DNA from: Ephydatia muelleri
Lineage: Eukaryota > Porifera > Demospongiae > Spongillida > Spongillidae
Direction: 5' to 3'
DNA: 64,000 bases
Assembly (NCBI GenBank): GCA_013339895.1
Contig: JABACO010000003.1
Coordinates: 9,936,766 to 10,000,765, forward strand
Below are positions 12,464 to 24,213 of the stretch, one piece after another. Position 1 is the first letter of the stretch. Each line of letters begins with the position of its first letter. Both the position numbers and the translations under genes were made by a program. The notes beneath the pieces were generated by a model. The model made no database searches and was not told the origin of the DNA. It saw nothing but the letters and a program-made list of their open reading frames with translations.

Positions 12464-13378
12464 GTACAGTAGCTAATCATATCTTTCTGACACATATTCC
12501 CAGCCATCTTTTCCGCAGTTGCAACAGTTTGTTTCTTTATTGTAGCTTACACAGAAACAAGCACTATATATGGAACGTTCTATACAAAAATGGGTCTTGT
12601 AGATTTTATTTTATAACATAAAATTTAAATTGATATATCTTCCGAAATATTAACGCTATCGGGTTCCTATTTTTAACACAACATGCCACACCATTACTAT
12701 AAGAAAATCCATTATGGTGTCTTACACATGCGGGGTACCGACGTTTCAAGGCCCGATACCCTGTAGGGTTTAAAACGGCCACATCTTCAGGTAGGAGTGT
12801 CCAAATTGGTTCAAAATAGGTACCTATGTAGAAGGGTCCTACCGCTACTGATTTGTTCTGTTCGTAAATGTTTGCTTTATCCGTTATGGAGATACAAGAA
12901 ATTGCATATTTCCCGGGCGTTACGCGCCATTAACGTATTACGACTGGCTTCGAGGACGTCCTCGTAATACGTTAATCGTTCCCAGGAAATATGCAATTTC
13001 TTTGCACACTTCTATCTCCATAACGGATAAAGCAAAAATTAACGAACAGAACAAATAGTTTTCACATATAGTAATGGTGTAGGTATGTTGTGTTAAAAAT
13101 AAGAACCCGATAGCGTTAATATTTCGGAAGATATATCGATTTAAATTTTATGTTATAAAATAAAATCCACAAGACCCATTTTCGTATAGAACGTTCCATA
13201 TATATATATTTATGTTGCAGTGCTTTGACAGTGCTGTTTCTGTGTAAACAGAAACAAACTATTGCAAAGGCGGGAAAAGATGACTGCCAGCCATTTTAAG
13301 GGCTGTCCCATCGCAGAGAATACATGAACGTGTTCTAGAAAGATGTTCAGTATATATGTAATATTATTAGCTACCTAT
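12464..13378. mobile_element. Foldback element B
   Basis: Arms of about 450 bp pair around 12947. The outer pairing is agctaatcatatctttct with its partner near 13325-13375; the inner pairing is the hairpin aacgtattacga / tcgtaatacgtt. The family box tatccgttatggagatac occurs in the left arm at 12878 and, inverted, in the right arm at 13013. Non-coding. Confidence 0.8.
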
Positions 13379-13446
13379 GATGATACAAAATTGTATTTTC
13401 ATATTTTTGGATACGTCATAATTCATTGCAAATTCATGCCCCATTT

Positions 13447-13863
13447 GGGTAAAATCATATCAGGTCAATAAGAAAAAAAGATGACATCTTCAAATCCTCT
13501 AACACTTAATGAGGTCATTGTCTAGTATATATACTTTATCCAAAGATCAATCCACTTTTGAAATATGTGGGTTCAAAGTTTTGACCCTTTGTATAAACAA
13601 ATCACAACATTGGGGGCGTTTCTCTCTATTCAAGTTGACTTTACAGTAATAAAATAACCACTGTATTGAACGATACTATAACCCACTTAGTACATAACTT
13701 AACACAATCATTGGACATTTAGTTATTAAGAATGGGTTTCTTGCAAAAAGAAAGGCAAAATGCTTAATTTTTAATTCCCAAAAAGTATATTGCATTAAAA
13801 AGTTGCAACCAATGGGTCACTGGATGATTGTATAGCTAAATTTGTAACATTTGTGTTGGACTG
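13447..13863. repeat. Left terminal inverted repeat of the 3.6-kb transposon
   Basis: Pairs with 16735-17052; it is about 100 bp longer because of an internal stretch (about 13630-13710) absent from the right copy. Confidence 0.85.
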
Positions 13864-14104
13864 CAAATTTGCTGTTCAGATACTTGAATAAAGATTCTCA
13901 AAAATTACTTAACGTATTCACAGTTTGTATAAAGTCTAAACATATCCATAGTGCATAGCGTACATCTGCCCTTATCATTCTTTACAAACAATCGCGTTGC
14001 TAGATACAAACGAACGGCTGCTGCGCTGCACTGTACAGCGCCGTAATATGCATTCGCGTAGTGCCTTGTGCACGACTCGTTTTTAGTAAGCGCGTGGGTT
14101 AGAA

Positions 14105-16517
14105 ATGGCTAATCGCTGTCCCCTTGGCATTGCGCTAATGAAAGTTGTAACAATGAATGCAATGAAGCTTTTTATGTCCTTACCGATGAAGAAAAGATCT
14201 TGCTGCACCTTAGAGCAGGACATTTGGTGACTTCTGTGTGCAATGCAAACAGAATAGCTAACCTGAAGTTGTATGTCTCCAATCAAATGAAATGCTGTGA
14301 TCCCTTCAGTAGTCATATGAAGCCAGTTACTTAATCTATAAGAGCCATCACTTTGGCGATGGTACAGCAGTATAGGACAAGTGATGTCACACTGGTACCT
14401 GGCCAGAAGATATGTAGTGGTTGCAGAATAAAGCTCATCCAACGTCAAATACCTTTGAACAGTATCGATGAGGTGGATATGGGTACTTCATGGGAACCTA
14501 GGAGTAGTGGTTCAGATGATGGTGATGAACGGGACCTGAGTACCGATTTGTCTTCATTGTTGGTGAGTTTAGGTCAGTCACCTATTGATCGAACCAAGCT
14601 TGGAAGGAAAAGGTATTGTGAAGACAAGGTGAAGGAGAATGAACAGGGTATTAGAAAGAAGCTGAAGCTAGAGCCATCTAAGGAGGAACAGGAGTATCAG
14701 GAACTTTTAGAGCAGCTGAAGAAGTTTGGTGACAGCTCTACTAGAAGTGAAAAGCTACAGGTGCTAGTGTCCTTCCTCAGTCCTGGACAATACAAAGAAT
14801 TGAAAAGGAGTTTGGGACAACTTTTTACATGGCAAGGTTATCCAAGCAATTGGTGTCTTCTAAAGGAGTACTGTCGACACCAAATTCTCGACCTAGTAAG
14901 ACACTCTATGCAAGGACAGTACAGCTTGTCACAGACTTTTACCAGAGTGATGGGATCAGTCGCATGATGCCAGGGAAGAAAGACTGCATTTCAATGAAGG
15001 TTAATGGAGAGAAGGTATGTGTGCAGAAGCGTTTACTTCTTTCCAATATGCGTGAAGCGCATAAACAGTTTCAAGTAGACCATTTTGGTGTGAAAATTGG
15101 TCTCACAAAGTTTATAGAGCTTCGTCCTAAGAATGTGGAATTGGCTGGGGCCAGTGGCACTCACAATGTGTGTGTTTGCATGTTGCACCAAAATGTTAAA
15201 TTGTTGTTTGAAGGGTGCAAAGTCATTTTCAACAGTGAGAGTATTAAGGAGATGCTCAATGTCTCTGAAGACACACAGGTGACATATAAACATTTCTTGG
15301 CCAAGCTATCCGGCAATCCTCCACAACCCATCTGCTTCCTTGGGGAGTGCAATTTGTGCAAGAGCAGCAGCACTGAGGTTGGGTGTGATTACTGCAATCA
15401 CAAAACTGATACCACAGAGTGCTCTTACTGTAATAATGTGCCAATGCTGAAGAAAGCATTGATGGAAACATTGAATGATATGGGTGTTGATGATGCTACT
15501 TATAAGGCTTGGGTGAAAGTAGATCTTGACACACTGGAAACATTGACGAAAAAAACAGATGATTTTGTTGATGAACTTCTGCAAGGCTTATCAAATCTTT
15601 GAATGCATGATTTCATAGCCAAACAGCAGGCAGCATTCTTGCATTGCATTGCCATCCAGGCCACAATACATCCATTTGTTGTATACTGGAGGCAAGATTC
15701 CTCAAATGCGGCCTCTCTACCTGGAACACCTCAGAATGCTTTGCAGTCATTGAGCTATATTGTTATTTCTGATTGCCTGGTCCATGATGTAATCTCAGTA
15801 CATCTGTTCTTAAAGAGACTTCTTAACTTTTTGACTGTACAAATCCAGGGATTGAAGAAGGTGTATTATTTCACCGATGGAGCTAGTTCACAGTATAAAA
15901 ATAGGAAAAACTTAGTTAACCTGGCTTTCCATATGAATGATTTTAATGTGCAGGCTGAGTGGCATTTCTTTGCCACATCCCATGGGAAAGGCCCATGTAA
16001 TGGATTGGGAGGCACTGTGAAGCATTTGGCAACTAAAGCCAGTCTACCGAGGGCTTTTGAGGACCAGATACAATCAGCAATAGAACTGTACGAATGGGCA
16101 AAAGGGGCCATACCATCGATCCATTTCCAGTATGTTACTACAGCTGACTATGAAGCTGAGGAAATTCTCCTTCGGAAACAATTGGAATCTGCAATAACTA
16201 TTGTTGGTACCCACTCCTTTCATGTATACTATCCTATGCATGACAAGACCAACAAGTTAGAAGTGAAGGTCTACTCTTGCTGTCCTGCAAGTGAAATAGT
16301 CAGGGTTTCATCCAACAGGGATCTCCTTGCTATGGAGGACATACATGGCTATATTATCTGTGCATACGACTCCAGATGGTGGCTGGCTTTGGTGATGGAA
16401 AAATACAATGCCCAGGAGGAATTGAAAGTTCGAATTTTTCATCCTGCTGGACCTTCTCCATCATTTTCTTTTCCACGTAGGCTAGATGAACTAGTGACTA
16501 ACCGTGCCCAAGTTTAA
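14105..16517 (+). pseudogene. Disabled DDE-type transposase of an unnamed family
   Basis: The likely start is ATG 14105 (MANRCPLGI). Conserved blocks run through four lesions: a frameshift near 14133, TAA at 14332-14334, a frameshift near 14830, and TGA at 15600-15602. Reading order: an N-terminal Cys-rich block (14131-14420), a charged linker (KKLKLEPSKEEQEYQELLEQL), then SRMMPGKKD, LLLSNMREAHKQF, a VCVCMLHQNVKL block, a Cys cluster (CNLCK, CDYC, CSYC), and a RNase-H-like core with ISDCLVHD, YYFTDGASSQYKN and EWHFFATSHGKGPCNGLGG. As I recall it, this protein family is spread over arthropods, cnidarians and others, usually annotated as uncharacterised, and normally has CDG where this copy has CNG, so a possible third acidic residue is lost. 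The long TIRs make a transposase role likely. The superfamily is not assigned. Confidence 0.75.
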
Positions 16518-16734
16518 TAAAGACCAGCCCAATTACATCCATGGGTCGAGTGTACAACATTCCCAGTGCAGATGGGCTGCAAGCTACACTTTTACTAAAT
16601 TATTTGTAGAAACAAATCGTACTGTTGATAAACACATCATATTACGTAATGCTTGTGTAAATTTTGTGGTGAGCTGTTCAAATTAAATCATGTAAAGAAA
16701 TGTACTCTTGTGTTTTTCCAATATTTTCCATACA

Positions 16735-17052
16735 AAACCTTTGAAGTCCAACACAAATGTTACCATATTAATTGTAAAATCATCCATAAACCCATTCGTT
16801 GCAATTTTTTTTAAACATTGCATTATGGGACTTAAAAATTAAACATTTTACCCTTCTTGTTGCAATAAACCAATAAATGTTCAATGATTGTGTTATAGAG
16901 AGAAACACCCCCAATGTTGTGATTTGTTTATACAAAGGGTCAAAACTTTGAACCCACATATTTCAAAAGTGGTTTGATCTTTGTATAAAGTATAAATGTG
17001 AGTATATTTGATGATATTATGTTTTTCTTATTGACCTGATATGATTTTACCC
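16735..17052. repeat. Right terminal inverted repeat of the 3.6-kb transposon
   Basis: Reverse complement of the left repeat, ending GATTTTACCC at 17052 and followed by attt. Confidence 0.85.
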
Positions 17053-17336
17053 ATTTATGCTACATGTATCTGTCAAAATGTCACTAAAATTTATTATTTT
17101 TGTATGCACCTCTATAGACATGAAGTTTGTATGCAATTTGAATGGACAAGAATGTTACAGGGCTAAAGATATGCTCAACTGAACTGCCCGAGGTCATTAA
17201 AAACAAGAAACACTAAATTGCTTGGATTTTTAAATCTGTACACTATAGAGTATACAAATGGACAGCAATCCTATGGGGGAGAGTACATAGGAAAATAGTG
17301 CATAAAATCTAGATAATGATGCTAACAGAGTGGCAA

Positions 17337-18900
17337 ATATATGGGATCGTTTCCGCGAAAAGGGACCTAGTGCATATTATAAAATTTGTTATAAAAATGC
17401 ATTATGTTTAAATCGCTGTAACTCCTGAACTACACACTATCTACGTCCTATTTTCAACTCGTCATACTACACCATTTCAGTATGTAAAGTTATATTTTGG
17501 CGTCTTGCACAAACTCTGTGCCGACGTTACAAGATCTGATAGCCCATGGGGTTCAAAAACGCCACATCTTCAGGTAGGAGCATCCAAATCGTTTTAAATT
17601 CGATGCGTACGTAGAGGGGGGGTCCTGTCACTATTGAGTTGTTCTTTTCGTTAATTTTTACATTATCCGTTACGGAGATATACCTGTGCAAAGTTAATGC
17701 ACATTTCCAGCTCGATTCACACAATTATTGCATGCAGCCTGCGTTCCATTCTCCCAATTCACAATAAATTTCGATAACTTTCTTTGTTCCGCCCATTCTC
17801 CACCCTTATTCTGCCTAAAACGAAGCTAGCCATTCGTAACACCCATGCAGCGACAATTCAAAGAAGAAGAAGACGTCTCGCTTGGCAAGACGATCGTACC
17901 AATGGATTGAGTGAATGGTTAATTGCAGTAATCTTGCGCCTCCCATGTCGCAGATGGCCGAATTCAACATGGCTTGCGTAAGGCTATACATGTATTTGCT
18001 CTGCACTTGCATCATCCTCTAGCTCTAGTCATGCAATAAAGCTTTCCTATTTGCTGTAGCCCTTGCTAAAATTCTTGTCACATCCACTCAGCTATGCTTG
18101 CAATGTCAACTTTCAGCTCGCGCATAATACATGAACATCAGTGCACTCATGCTGGCTCACACACCTGTATGCATTTGTGCACACACTTGCATTGTTGCGT
18201 CCTGTACATCATCGTATGACATATTCTTATGCACAACACTCACGAATACAGTACTTGTGGCACATAGTCTGATGATGATGACACACACAAGCATGTACAT
18301 TCTACCATTTAACTGTGTGCATTTGTGAGGGGGTTTATGCACTGAGCTTCTGTACATGCTTGGCATTGTTGCCTGTAGAAGCATTCCTTATAACAATTCC
18401 TCTCTGTGCAGGCTGAGTTTCCCATATAAATGGTTCTTCCTACATGACATAGAGCCCTCACATGTACATAGATATGTGGCGACATATAGGATTGGCCGCC
18501 CACTGTACGTGCATCATGTCCCCAAAGGATTTGTCCTCTATGTGTGCATAGTTACCATAGGATTGATTATTTGTACGTACATCATGTCTTCATAGTCCTC
18601 TAGAGGTACAAATACATTGTACATGTTGCAAAGAATAACTATATTTTACCGCAACATGTGTAAAGTTTTTAAATAGTTCCTACACACTCACATCATCTTT
18701 CTCTACTCAGTGGAGAAGCGTGTAATACAGTTTTCCTATTTGTCTTATTGCTCATTAGCTCATCATTCATTATACCCCCCTCCCCCCTCCCCCACTCAGC
18801 TATGTGACATCTGTACCACTTCACAGTAACTTTGGTCTCTTTTGCCCACACAATTTTCAGCTCACACAGAGTACATGAATGCGCCCTAAGGTAAAGTTTT
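17337..18900. repeat. Left arm of foldback C
   Basis: Inverted partner of 21680-23280. The outer 400 bp carry the shared foldback-family boxes. The inner part at 18480-18600 carries diverged copies of a roughly 41-bp motif (ccaatcctatgggg / gtacatgcatc) that is repeated more fully in the right arm. Confidence 0.75.
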
Positions 18901-19199
18901 GGTACAGGTGTAGTAAAGCAAATTTAATGCACATGACCAGTCTATTACTAAGCTTTCTATGGGTACTAGGTACAGTGCATGTCCATTGCTAAGGCTGAGA
19001 TGTAAGCATATGTTTCTACAGATGCATTCTATGAATGATCCTAACCAATCCTAAGCTTGGCATTAGTGCCCAATGCAGGGTGTCTTACCCCTAAAACCCT
19101 TATCCAATCAAAAATCATCCCAAACTGTTGTTGATATGTTCACAGGTTTGCATCCATATAAAAGTAATTTCATGTGTGCAGCACTCCAGACATAGCCTT

Positions 19200-19766
19200 G
19201 ACTACGGCTCAGTTGACCAACTTCTTCCCCTAATAGATGACGGGTTGCTAGTTGGCCAGGTGGCTAAGAAGGGCAGCACCAGGCGACAGGTCTCAGTTCT
19301 CAGCTCCTGGATGGAAGTCTGGAACATGTTCAGATTGCGCCCTAAACTGCTCTTGAGCTGGTGAAGTACCAACACATCATCTGCCAGCTCTTCGCACCCG
19401 ACGGCAGTAGCCTTGAGGTATGACAGCTCTTTTGGCAGGCCACAGCTATGGACAAGCTGCATAACCTCCGCTGGGATGTGTTGAAGGAGGACGTGCTGGT
19501 GTGGTATGTCACACATCAGCCCTTTCATGCATGGCAACAGCCAGTTCCAAGCAGGCTCACCACCACACCAGCAGGCACTACTCCACCATCTGGTGCACAC
19601 GGAGCGAGCCACCCACAATACAGGCCAGGAGATTTGCCAGCGTTTCAACTTTGGCAGGTGCAACAAGCGGGCAGAGTGCTATTTTATCCACAGGTGCTGG
19701 GTCCCAGGCTGTGGCGGAGAGCACTCCGCCAAGATCTGGCCATGTGCTGCACCAGTGGCCCCGTGA
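19200..19766 (+). pseudogene. Gag-like ORF1 fragment of a tyrosine-recombinase-type element
   Basis: Two frames, broken near 19360, read a block with SWMEVWNMF, LVKYQHIICQLF and LRWDVLKEDVLVWYV. This resembles the pattern of ORF1 proteins in DIRS/Crypton-type elements (WLEAW, LLxYQ, AWLxYDxxFR, LW). It is followed at about 19640-19755 by a Cys/His cluster: ICQRFNFGRC, CYFIH, CWVPGCGGEH. That spacing is typical of the nucleic-acid-binding finger in the same proteins. Stops and frameshifts make it non-functional. It sits in the unique centre of foldback C and is the only protein-like sequence there, so it is probably cargo or an older nested insertion. Confidence 0.5.
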
Positions 19767-19779
19767 TTTCCAGCGAGTT

Positions 19780-20242
19780 CACACTACTCTATGACCAGTT
19801 AAGTCACACTACTCTATGCCCAGTGAACTCACACCAGTCTATGACCAGTGAACTCACACCAATCTACGAACAGCAAACTCACACCACTCTAGAGACGACC
19901 AGCGAGCTCACACCACTCTACAACCAGCGAGCTCACACCACTCTATGACCAGCAAGCTCACACCACTCTACGACCAGCGAGCTCACACCACTCTACAACC
20001 AGCGAGCTCACACCACTCTATGACCAGCAAGCTCACACCACTCTACGACCAGCAAGCTCACACCACTCTGCAACCAGTGAGCTCACATAACTCTACGACC
20101 AGTGAACTCACTCCACTCTACAAACAGCGAGCTCACACCACTCTACGACCAGCGTGCTCACACCACTCTACGATCAGTGAGCTCACATCACTCTATGACC
20201 AGTGAGCTCACACCACTCTACAACTCACACCACTCTATGACA
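19780..20242. repeat. 25-bp minisatellite, about 17 copies
   Basis: Tandem units of the form cacaccactctacgaccagc-gagct. Most are exactly 25 bp and one is 29 bp. Variants group into types (ctacgacc, ctatgacc, ctacaacc) that alternate in a higher-order pattern around 19920-20060, pointing to expansion in blocks of two or three units. Confidence 0.9.
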
Positions 20243-21568
20243 CTCTAACTTTAACCACAACCTACGCCTTCACCCCGACAATGCCTGGGTTACCTGGCTG
20301 CTTGATGGCATTGGCATACACTGACTCTGTTTCTCTGCTTAAATCACGCAACCTATCCACAGCATACACAAATCCACACACACACATACACACACACACT
20401 ACACTTACACATATATACATGTGGCACAAACAATAACACTCGAATAATGATGGTACACTGAATGTGTTCTCTGCACCTGTATTCTTTGATCTATTCTATT
20501 GGACAGCTCATGAGGGACATACATGTAGGTTATATCACTTACACTGTAGTGTCCCATAGGACTGGTCCTTTGTACATACATCATATCCCAATAGGACTGC
20601 TTGAGACAATTAAAGAGAATAGAGGACAAGTCATAAGGGATTCCATGGGTCGGCATGTAAGAGGCTTTTTTATTTTTTATGTTTTTCTTAGAGAGGTGCA
20701 GAGTTGGATAATGAATAATAAACTTTAACTTGCTACTTTTGTCTGTGTAAACTTACCATGGGCCGTGACCTACCACAATCTGCGGGATAGGGTAGCTACA
20801 ATAAAATTCATTGCCACAGGCCATGCAGGAACAACACAGGCCATGCAGGACCATAGCCCTTCAAAAAATTAATAATAATAAACTTTACATGCGTGGTGCA
20901 CCGTTTTCCATCAAGAAGACGCAGCACACAGTGTTGCAGGTCACACTAGTTATATGCAGGGAATGAAGTGAGTGTTCAAGTACTCCTAAAAGGGTATAGC
21001 AAGGGCGGGATGGGAAGCACAGCACTTTGTACTAATTGTGAGAAGGCTAGGCCAGGAACAGAAATCTGATGGAGTGCAATAACACTTGTTGAATTCCCTG
21101 CATTCAAACTAGTGATGCAACATTGTACTGCTGGCCTGGCAATGAATATTGTTGTACCCACCTATCATTGCAGATTGTGGTGGGTCCCCCCCCCCCCTTG
21201 GTAAGTTTACACAAACATACCTTAGCAAGCTAGAAACAATTTCATTATTCTGCTGTTGACAGACTCCCAAATGCTTTTACAGGTGAAAGGTAGAGTGCTA
21301 GATAATGAGTGTAACTGAGCGAAAAAGTATACTTTTAGAGAAGACTACAAGCAACAATGCAGAGAAAAACCACAGTGAGTACGAAAGCAGTTACAGAAAT
21401 TGAGAATAGAATCAGTTGCCTCTTAATCTGTTCATCGAATAGAACGCTGTGAAGAGGAAATGTTCAGAGAGGCAGACCTTACACTTGAATGTATTTGGAT
21501 GTACCATCATTATTAGAGAGTGTTATAATGTTGCCATATGTGTCACGCTGCATAAGTGTTGTTGTGTT

Positions 21569-21570
<2 letters not shown>

Positions 21571-21601
<31 letters not shown>
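21571..21601. repeat. (TG)n microsatellite
   Basis: About fifteen TG units at the inner edge of the right arm of foldback C. Confidence 0.9.
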
Positions 21602-21679
21602 AAGTGATGGGCTCAAGAATTGTACAGTGCTATTTGCACAACGTATACACATGCATAAGGGTGTGTGAACCGGTATGAG

Positions 21680-23280
21680 GGCATGTTCACGCACTCCATA
21701 TGGTGTGGGCAAAAAGAGACTTGAAGTCAGCATAAGCAGCAACAGTTGAGGCATAAAAAAATGAGAAGTTGAGCAAGTTGAGCAAGGGTTATGCGAAATA
21801 AGAAAGCTTTATTACACACTTCTCTACTAGAGAAAGACTATGCATAGGCATGTTGTGGTAAATATAGTGTTATTCTTTGCACATGAATGTATACAGTGAA
21901 GTACAGTGTATGCAAGCACAAAGAACCAATCCAATGGAACACAGAGGATCAATATACAGGGACAAAATGTGCGTACAAAGGACCAATCATATGGGCCTAT
22001 GGGGACACAATGCATGTACAAAAGAACAATCCTTTAGGACACGAGGTTCCTGTGTGTACAAAGGACCAACCCTACGGGGATCGGATGCACAAATAGAGGA
22101 CCAATCCTATGAGCACACGATGCACGTACACTCGTCCAATCCTATGGGATGCTGCATGTAGCTACACATATAGTTATGTACATGTGAGAGCTCTATGTCA
22201 GGTACGAAGAAACATTTATATGGGAAATCCAGCCTGCACAAAGAGGAGTTGTTATAAGGAATGCGTCGGCAACCATGCAAGGGAAAAACGAAGAGAGTGG
22301 TACAGAAGCTCAGTACATAAACCCACTCAAAAATGCACACAGTTAAATAGAATAGATCCCGTGCATGTGACAAAGTGTGGTGTTAAAGTGTGTCATCATC
22401 ATCAGACAGAGTGGGTGTTGTGGATAAGAATATGCCATACGATAGTGTACAGGTTTATGTACGCAACAATTCAAGTGTGTGCACAATTGCAGGAGACTGT
22501 GTCAGTGCATGTTCACGCATTATGCGTGAGCTGAAAATCGTAAATACAACCGATGTCATTGCAAGCGTAGCTTAGTGGGCGTGACAAGAATTTTAGCAAG
22601 GGCTATACTAATAGCAAATTGGAAGCTTTATTACATGACTAGAGGATGATGCAAGTGTGTAGCAAATAGCCTTACTCACGCCGTGTTGAATACTGCCACC
22701 CCGCAACGTGGGAGGCGCAAGAATACTGCAACGATCCATCAATTTGTGTTCTTCTTTTAATTCACTGGTATAAACTCGCTGCCTGGGTGAGGCAAAATTG
22801 TTGCAAACGGCTGGCTTAGTTTTAGGCAGAGAATGGGCGGAACAAAGAAGTTATTGTGGATTGGGAGAATGAAACGCGTGTTGCATACAATAATGGCGCT
22901 CATCGAGCAGGAAATGTGCATTAACTTTGCACAGCTGTATCTCTGTAACGGATAACATAAAAATTAGCAAACTGAAAAAATCAATAGCGACAGGACTCCT
23001 CTACATACACACTGAATTTGAAACGAATTCGACGCTCCTACCTGAAGATGTGGCAGTTTCGAACCCCATGGGTAATCAGGTCTCATAACGTCGGCACGGA
23101 GCTTGTGTAAGACACGAAAATATAGATCTACATACAGTAATGGTGTGCTATGAAGTGTTGAAAATAGAAAGTCGATAGCATTTACAGTTCGGAAGTTATA
23201 GCGATATAAACGTAAGGCATTTTTATAACAAATTTTACAATATGCACTAGGTCCCTTTTCGCGGAAACGATCCCATATAT
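21680..23280. repeat. Right arm of foldback C with 41-bp motif repeats
   Basis: Inverted partner of 17337-18900. At about 21930-22150 it carries a run of diverged units near 41 bp built around aaaggaccaatcctatgggg followed by acacgatgcatgtac. Confidence 0.75.
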
Positions 23281-24094
23281 GGGTCAGTTTCCGAGAAAAT
23301 GAAAAGTGGCGTATGTATATAAAAATTTATAAAAATGCTTCACGTTTGAATCGCTAAAACTCCATAACATTTTAAGCAATCAACGTCCTATTTCGAACAC
23401 TTCGTGCCACACCACTTTTCTCTATGAAAATCGACTTTGGTGTCTTACCCTTGCTCCTTGCCGACGTTACAAGGCACAGTACCCCGAGGGGTTCAAAATC
23501 CAGTAGCTCCCTGCAGGAATGTCCAAATCGCTTCAAAATCGATATCACGTAAAGGAGTCCTGTCGCTATTGATTTCTGCAGATCATTGATTTTTACCTTA
23601 TCCGTTATGGAGATACAGCAATGCAAAGCAAGTCCACGTTTCCCACTCGAATCGTGCCTTTCTAAGTCCTTGAACCGCTTCCATTCTCCCGAGTGGGACT
23701 GAGAAAGGCGCGATTCGAGCGGGAAACGTGGACTTGCTTTGCATTGCTGTATCTCCATAACGGATAAGGTAAAAATCAACGATCTGCAGAAATCAATAGC
23801 AACAGGACTCCTTTACGTGCATATCGAATTTTGAAGCGATTTGGACATTCCTGCAGGGAGCTACCTGGATTTTGAACCCCTCGGTTTACTGTGCCTTGTA
23901 ATGTTGGCAAGGAGCAAGGGTAAAACACCAAAGTCGATTTTCGTAGAGAGAAGTGGTGTGGCACGATGTGTTCGAAATAGGACGTTGATTCCTTAAACCG
24001 TTATGGAGTTTTAGCATTTCAAATGTGAAGCATTATAATAACTTTATATATATATATACGCCACTTTTCATTTTCTCGGAAACTGACGCATATA
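23277..24094. mobile_element. Foldback element D
   Basis: Arms of about 400 bp pair around 23690. Left end: tcagtttccgagaaaatgaa at 23285; its complement ends near 24087. The family box tatccgttatggagatac is at 23599 and, inverted, at 23749. Its left end shares the AT run that ends foldback C, so the two abut with no spacer. Confidence 0.85.
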
Positions 24095-24213
24095 TATATA
24101 TATGTGGATTTACCCATTGGGCAAAACTGCTACACTTAGCTATTATGATGGTTGGGCTTACTTCCATTACATTCATATGCCTTGCACTGTAACATTAATT
24201 TGTAGGAACTTAC

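Larger units (their letters stand above)
13447..17052 (+). mobile_element. 3.6-kb DNA transposon with long TIRs and a DDE-like transposase
   Basis: Terminal inverted repeats begin GGGTAAAATCATATCAGG. The left one runs 13447 to about 13863, the right one from about 16735 to 17052, with long identical stretches (for example around aaatatgtgggttcaaag). Directly outside both ends stands attt (13443-13446 and 17053-17056), a candidate 4-bp target duplication. The flanks outside the ends match the two halves of a continuous repeat at about 11290-11410, which serves as a diverged empty site. The only coding region inside is the broken transposase-like gene at 14105-16517, so this was an autonomous element now disabled. 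Confidence 0.85.
17337..23280. mobile_element. 5.9-kb foldback element C with arms of about 1.6 kb
   Basis: The ends are identical inverted sequences (atatatgggatcgtttccgc at 17337; its complement ends at 23280). Pairing continues inward for about 1.6 kb per side. Partner landmarks: 17664 tatccgttacggagata with 22939; 17775-17830 with 22800-22870; 18010-18130 with 22500-22650; 18700-18740 with 21785-21835; 18825-18890 with 21680-21725. The interior (about 18950-21650) holds a broken gag-like reading frame, a 25-bp minisatellite and a TG tract, with no recognisable transposase. The last 400 bp of each arm are related to foldbacks A, B and D. No clear target duplication is visible, because the right end abuts foldback D inside an AT run. 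Confidence 0.8.

Noticed and set aside
14083..14448. 121-codon open frame on the minus strand
   Set aside because: It is the antisense shadow of the transposase N-terminus, which shows the conserved Cys block on the plus strand.
19945..20205. 86-codon open frame across the minisatellite
   Set aside because: It arises from the 25-bp repeat read in three frames in turn; not a protein.
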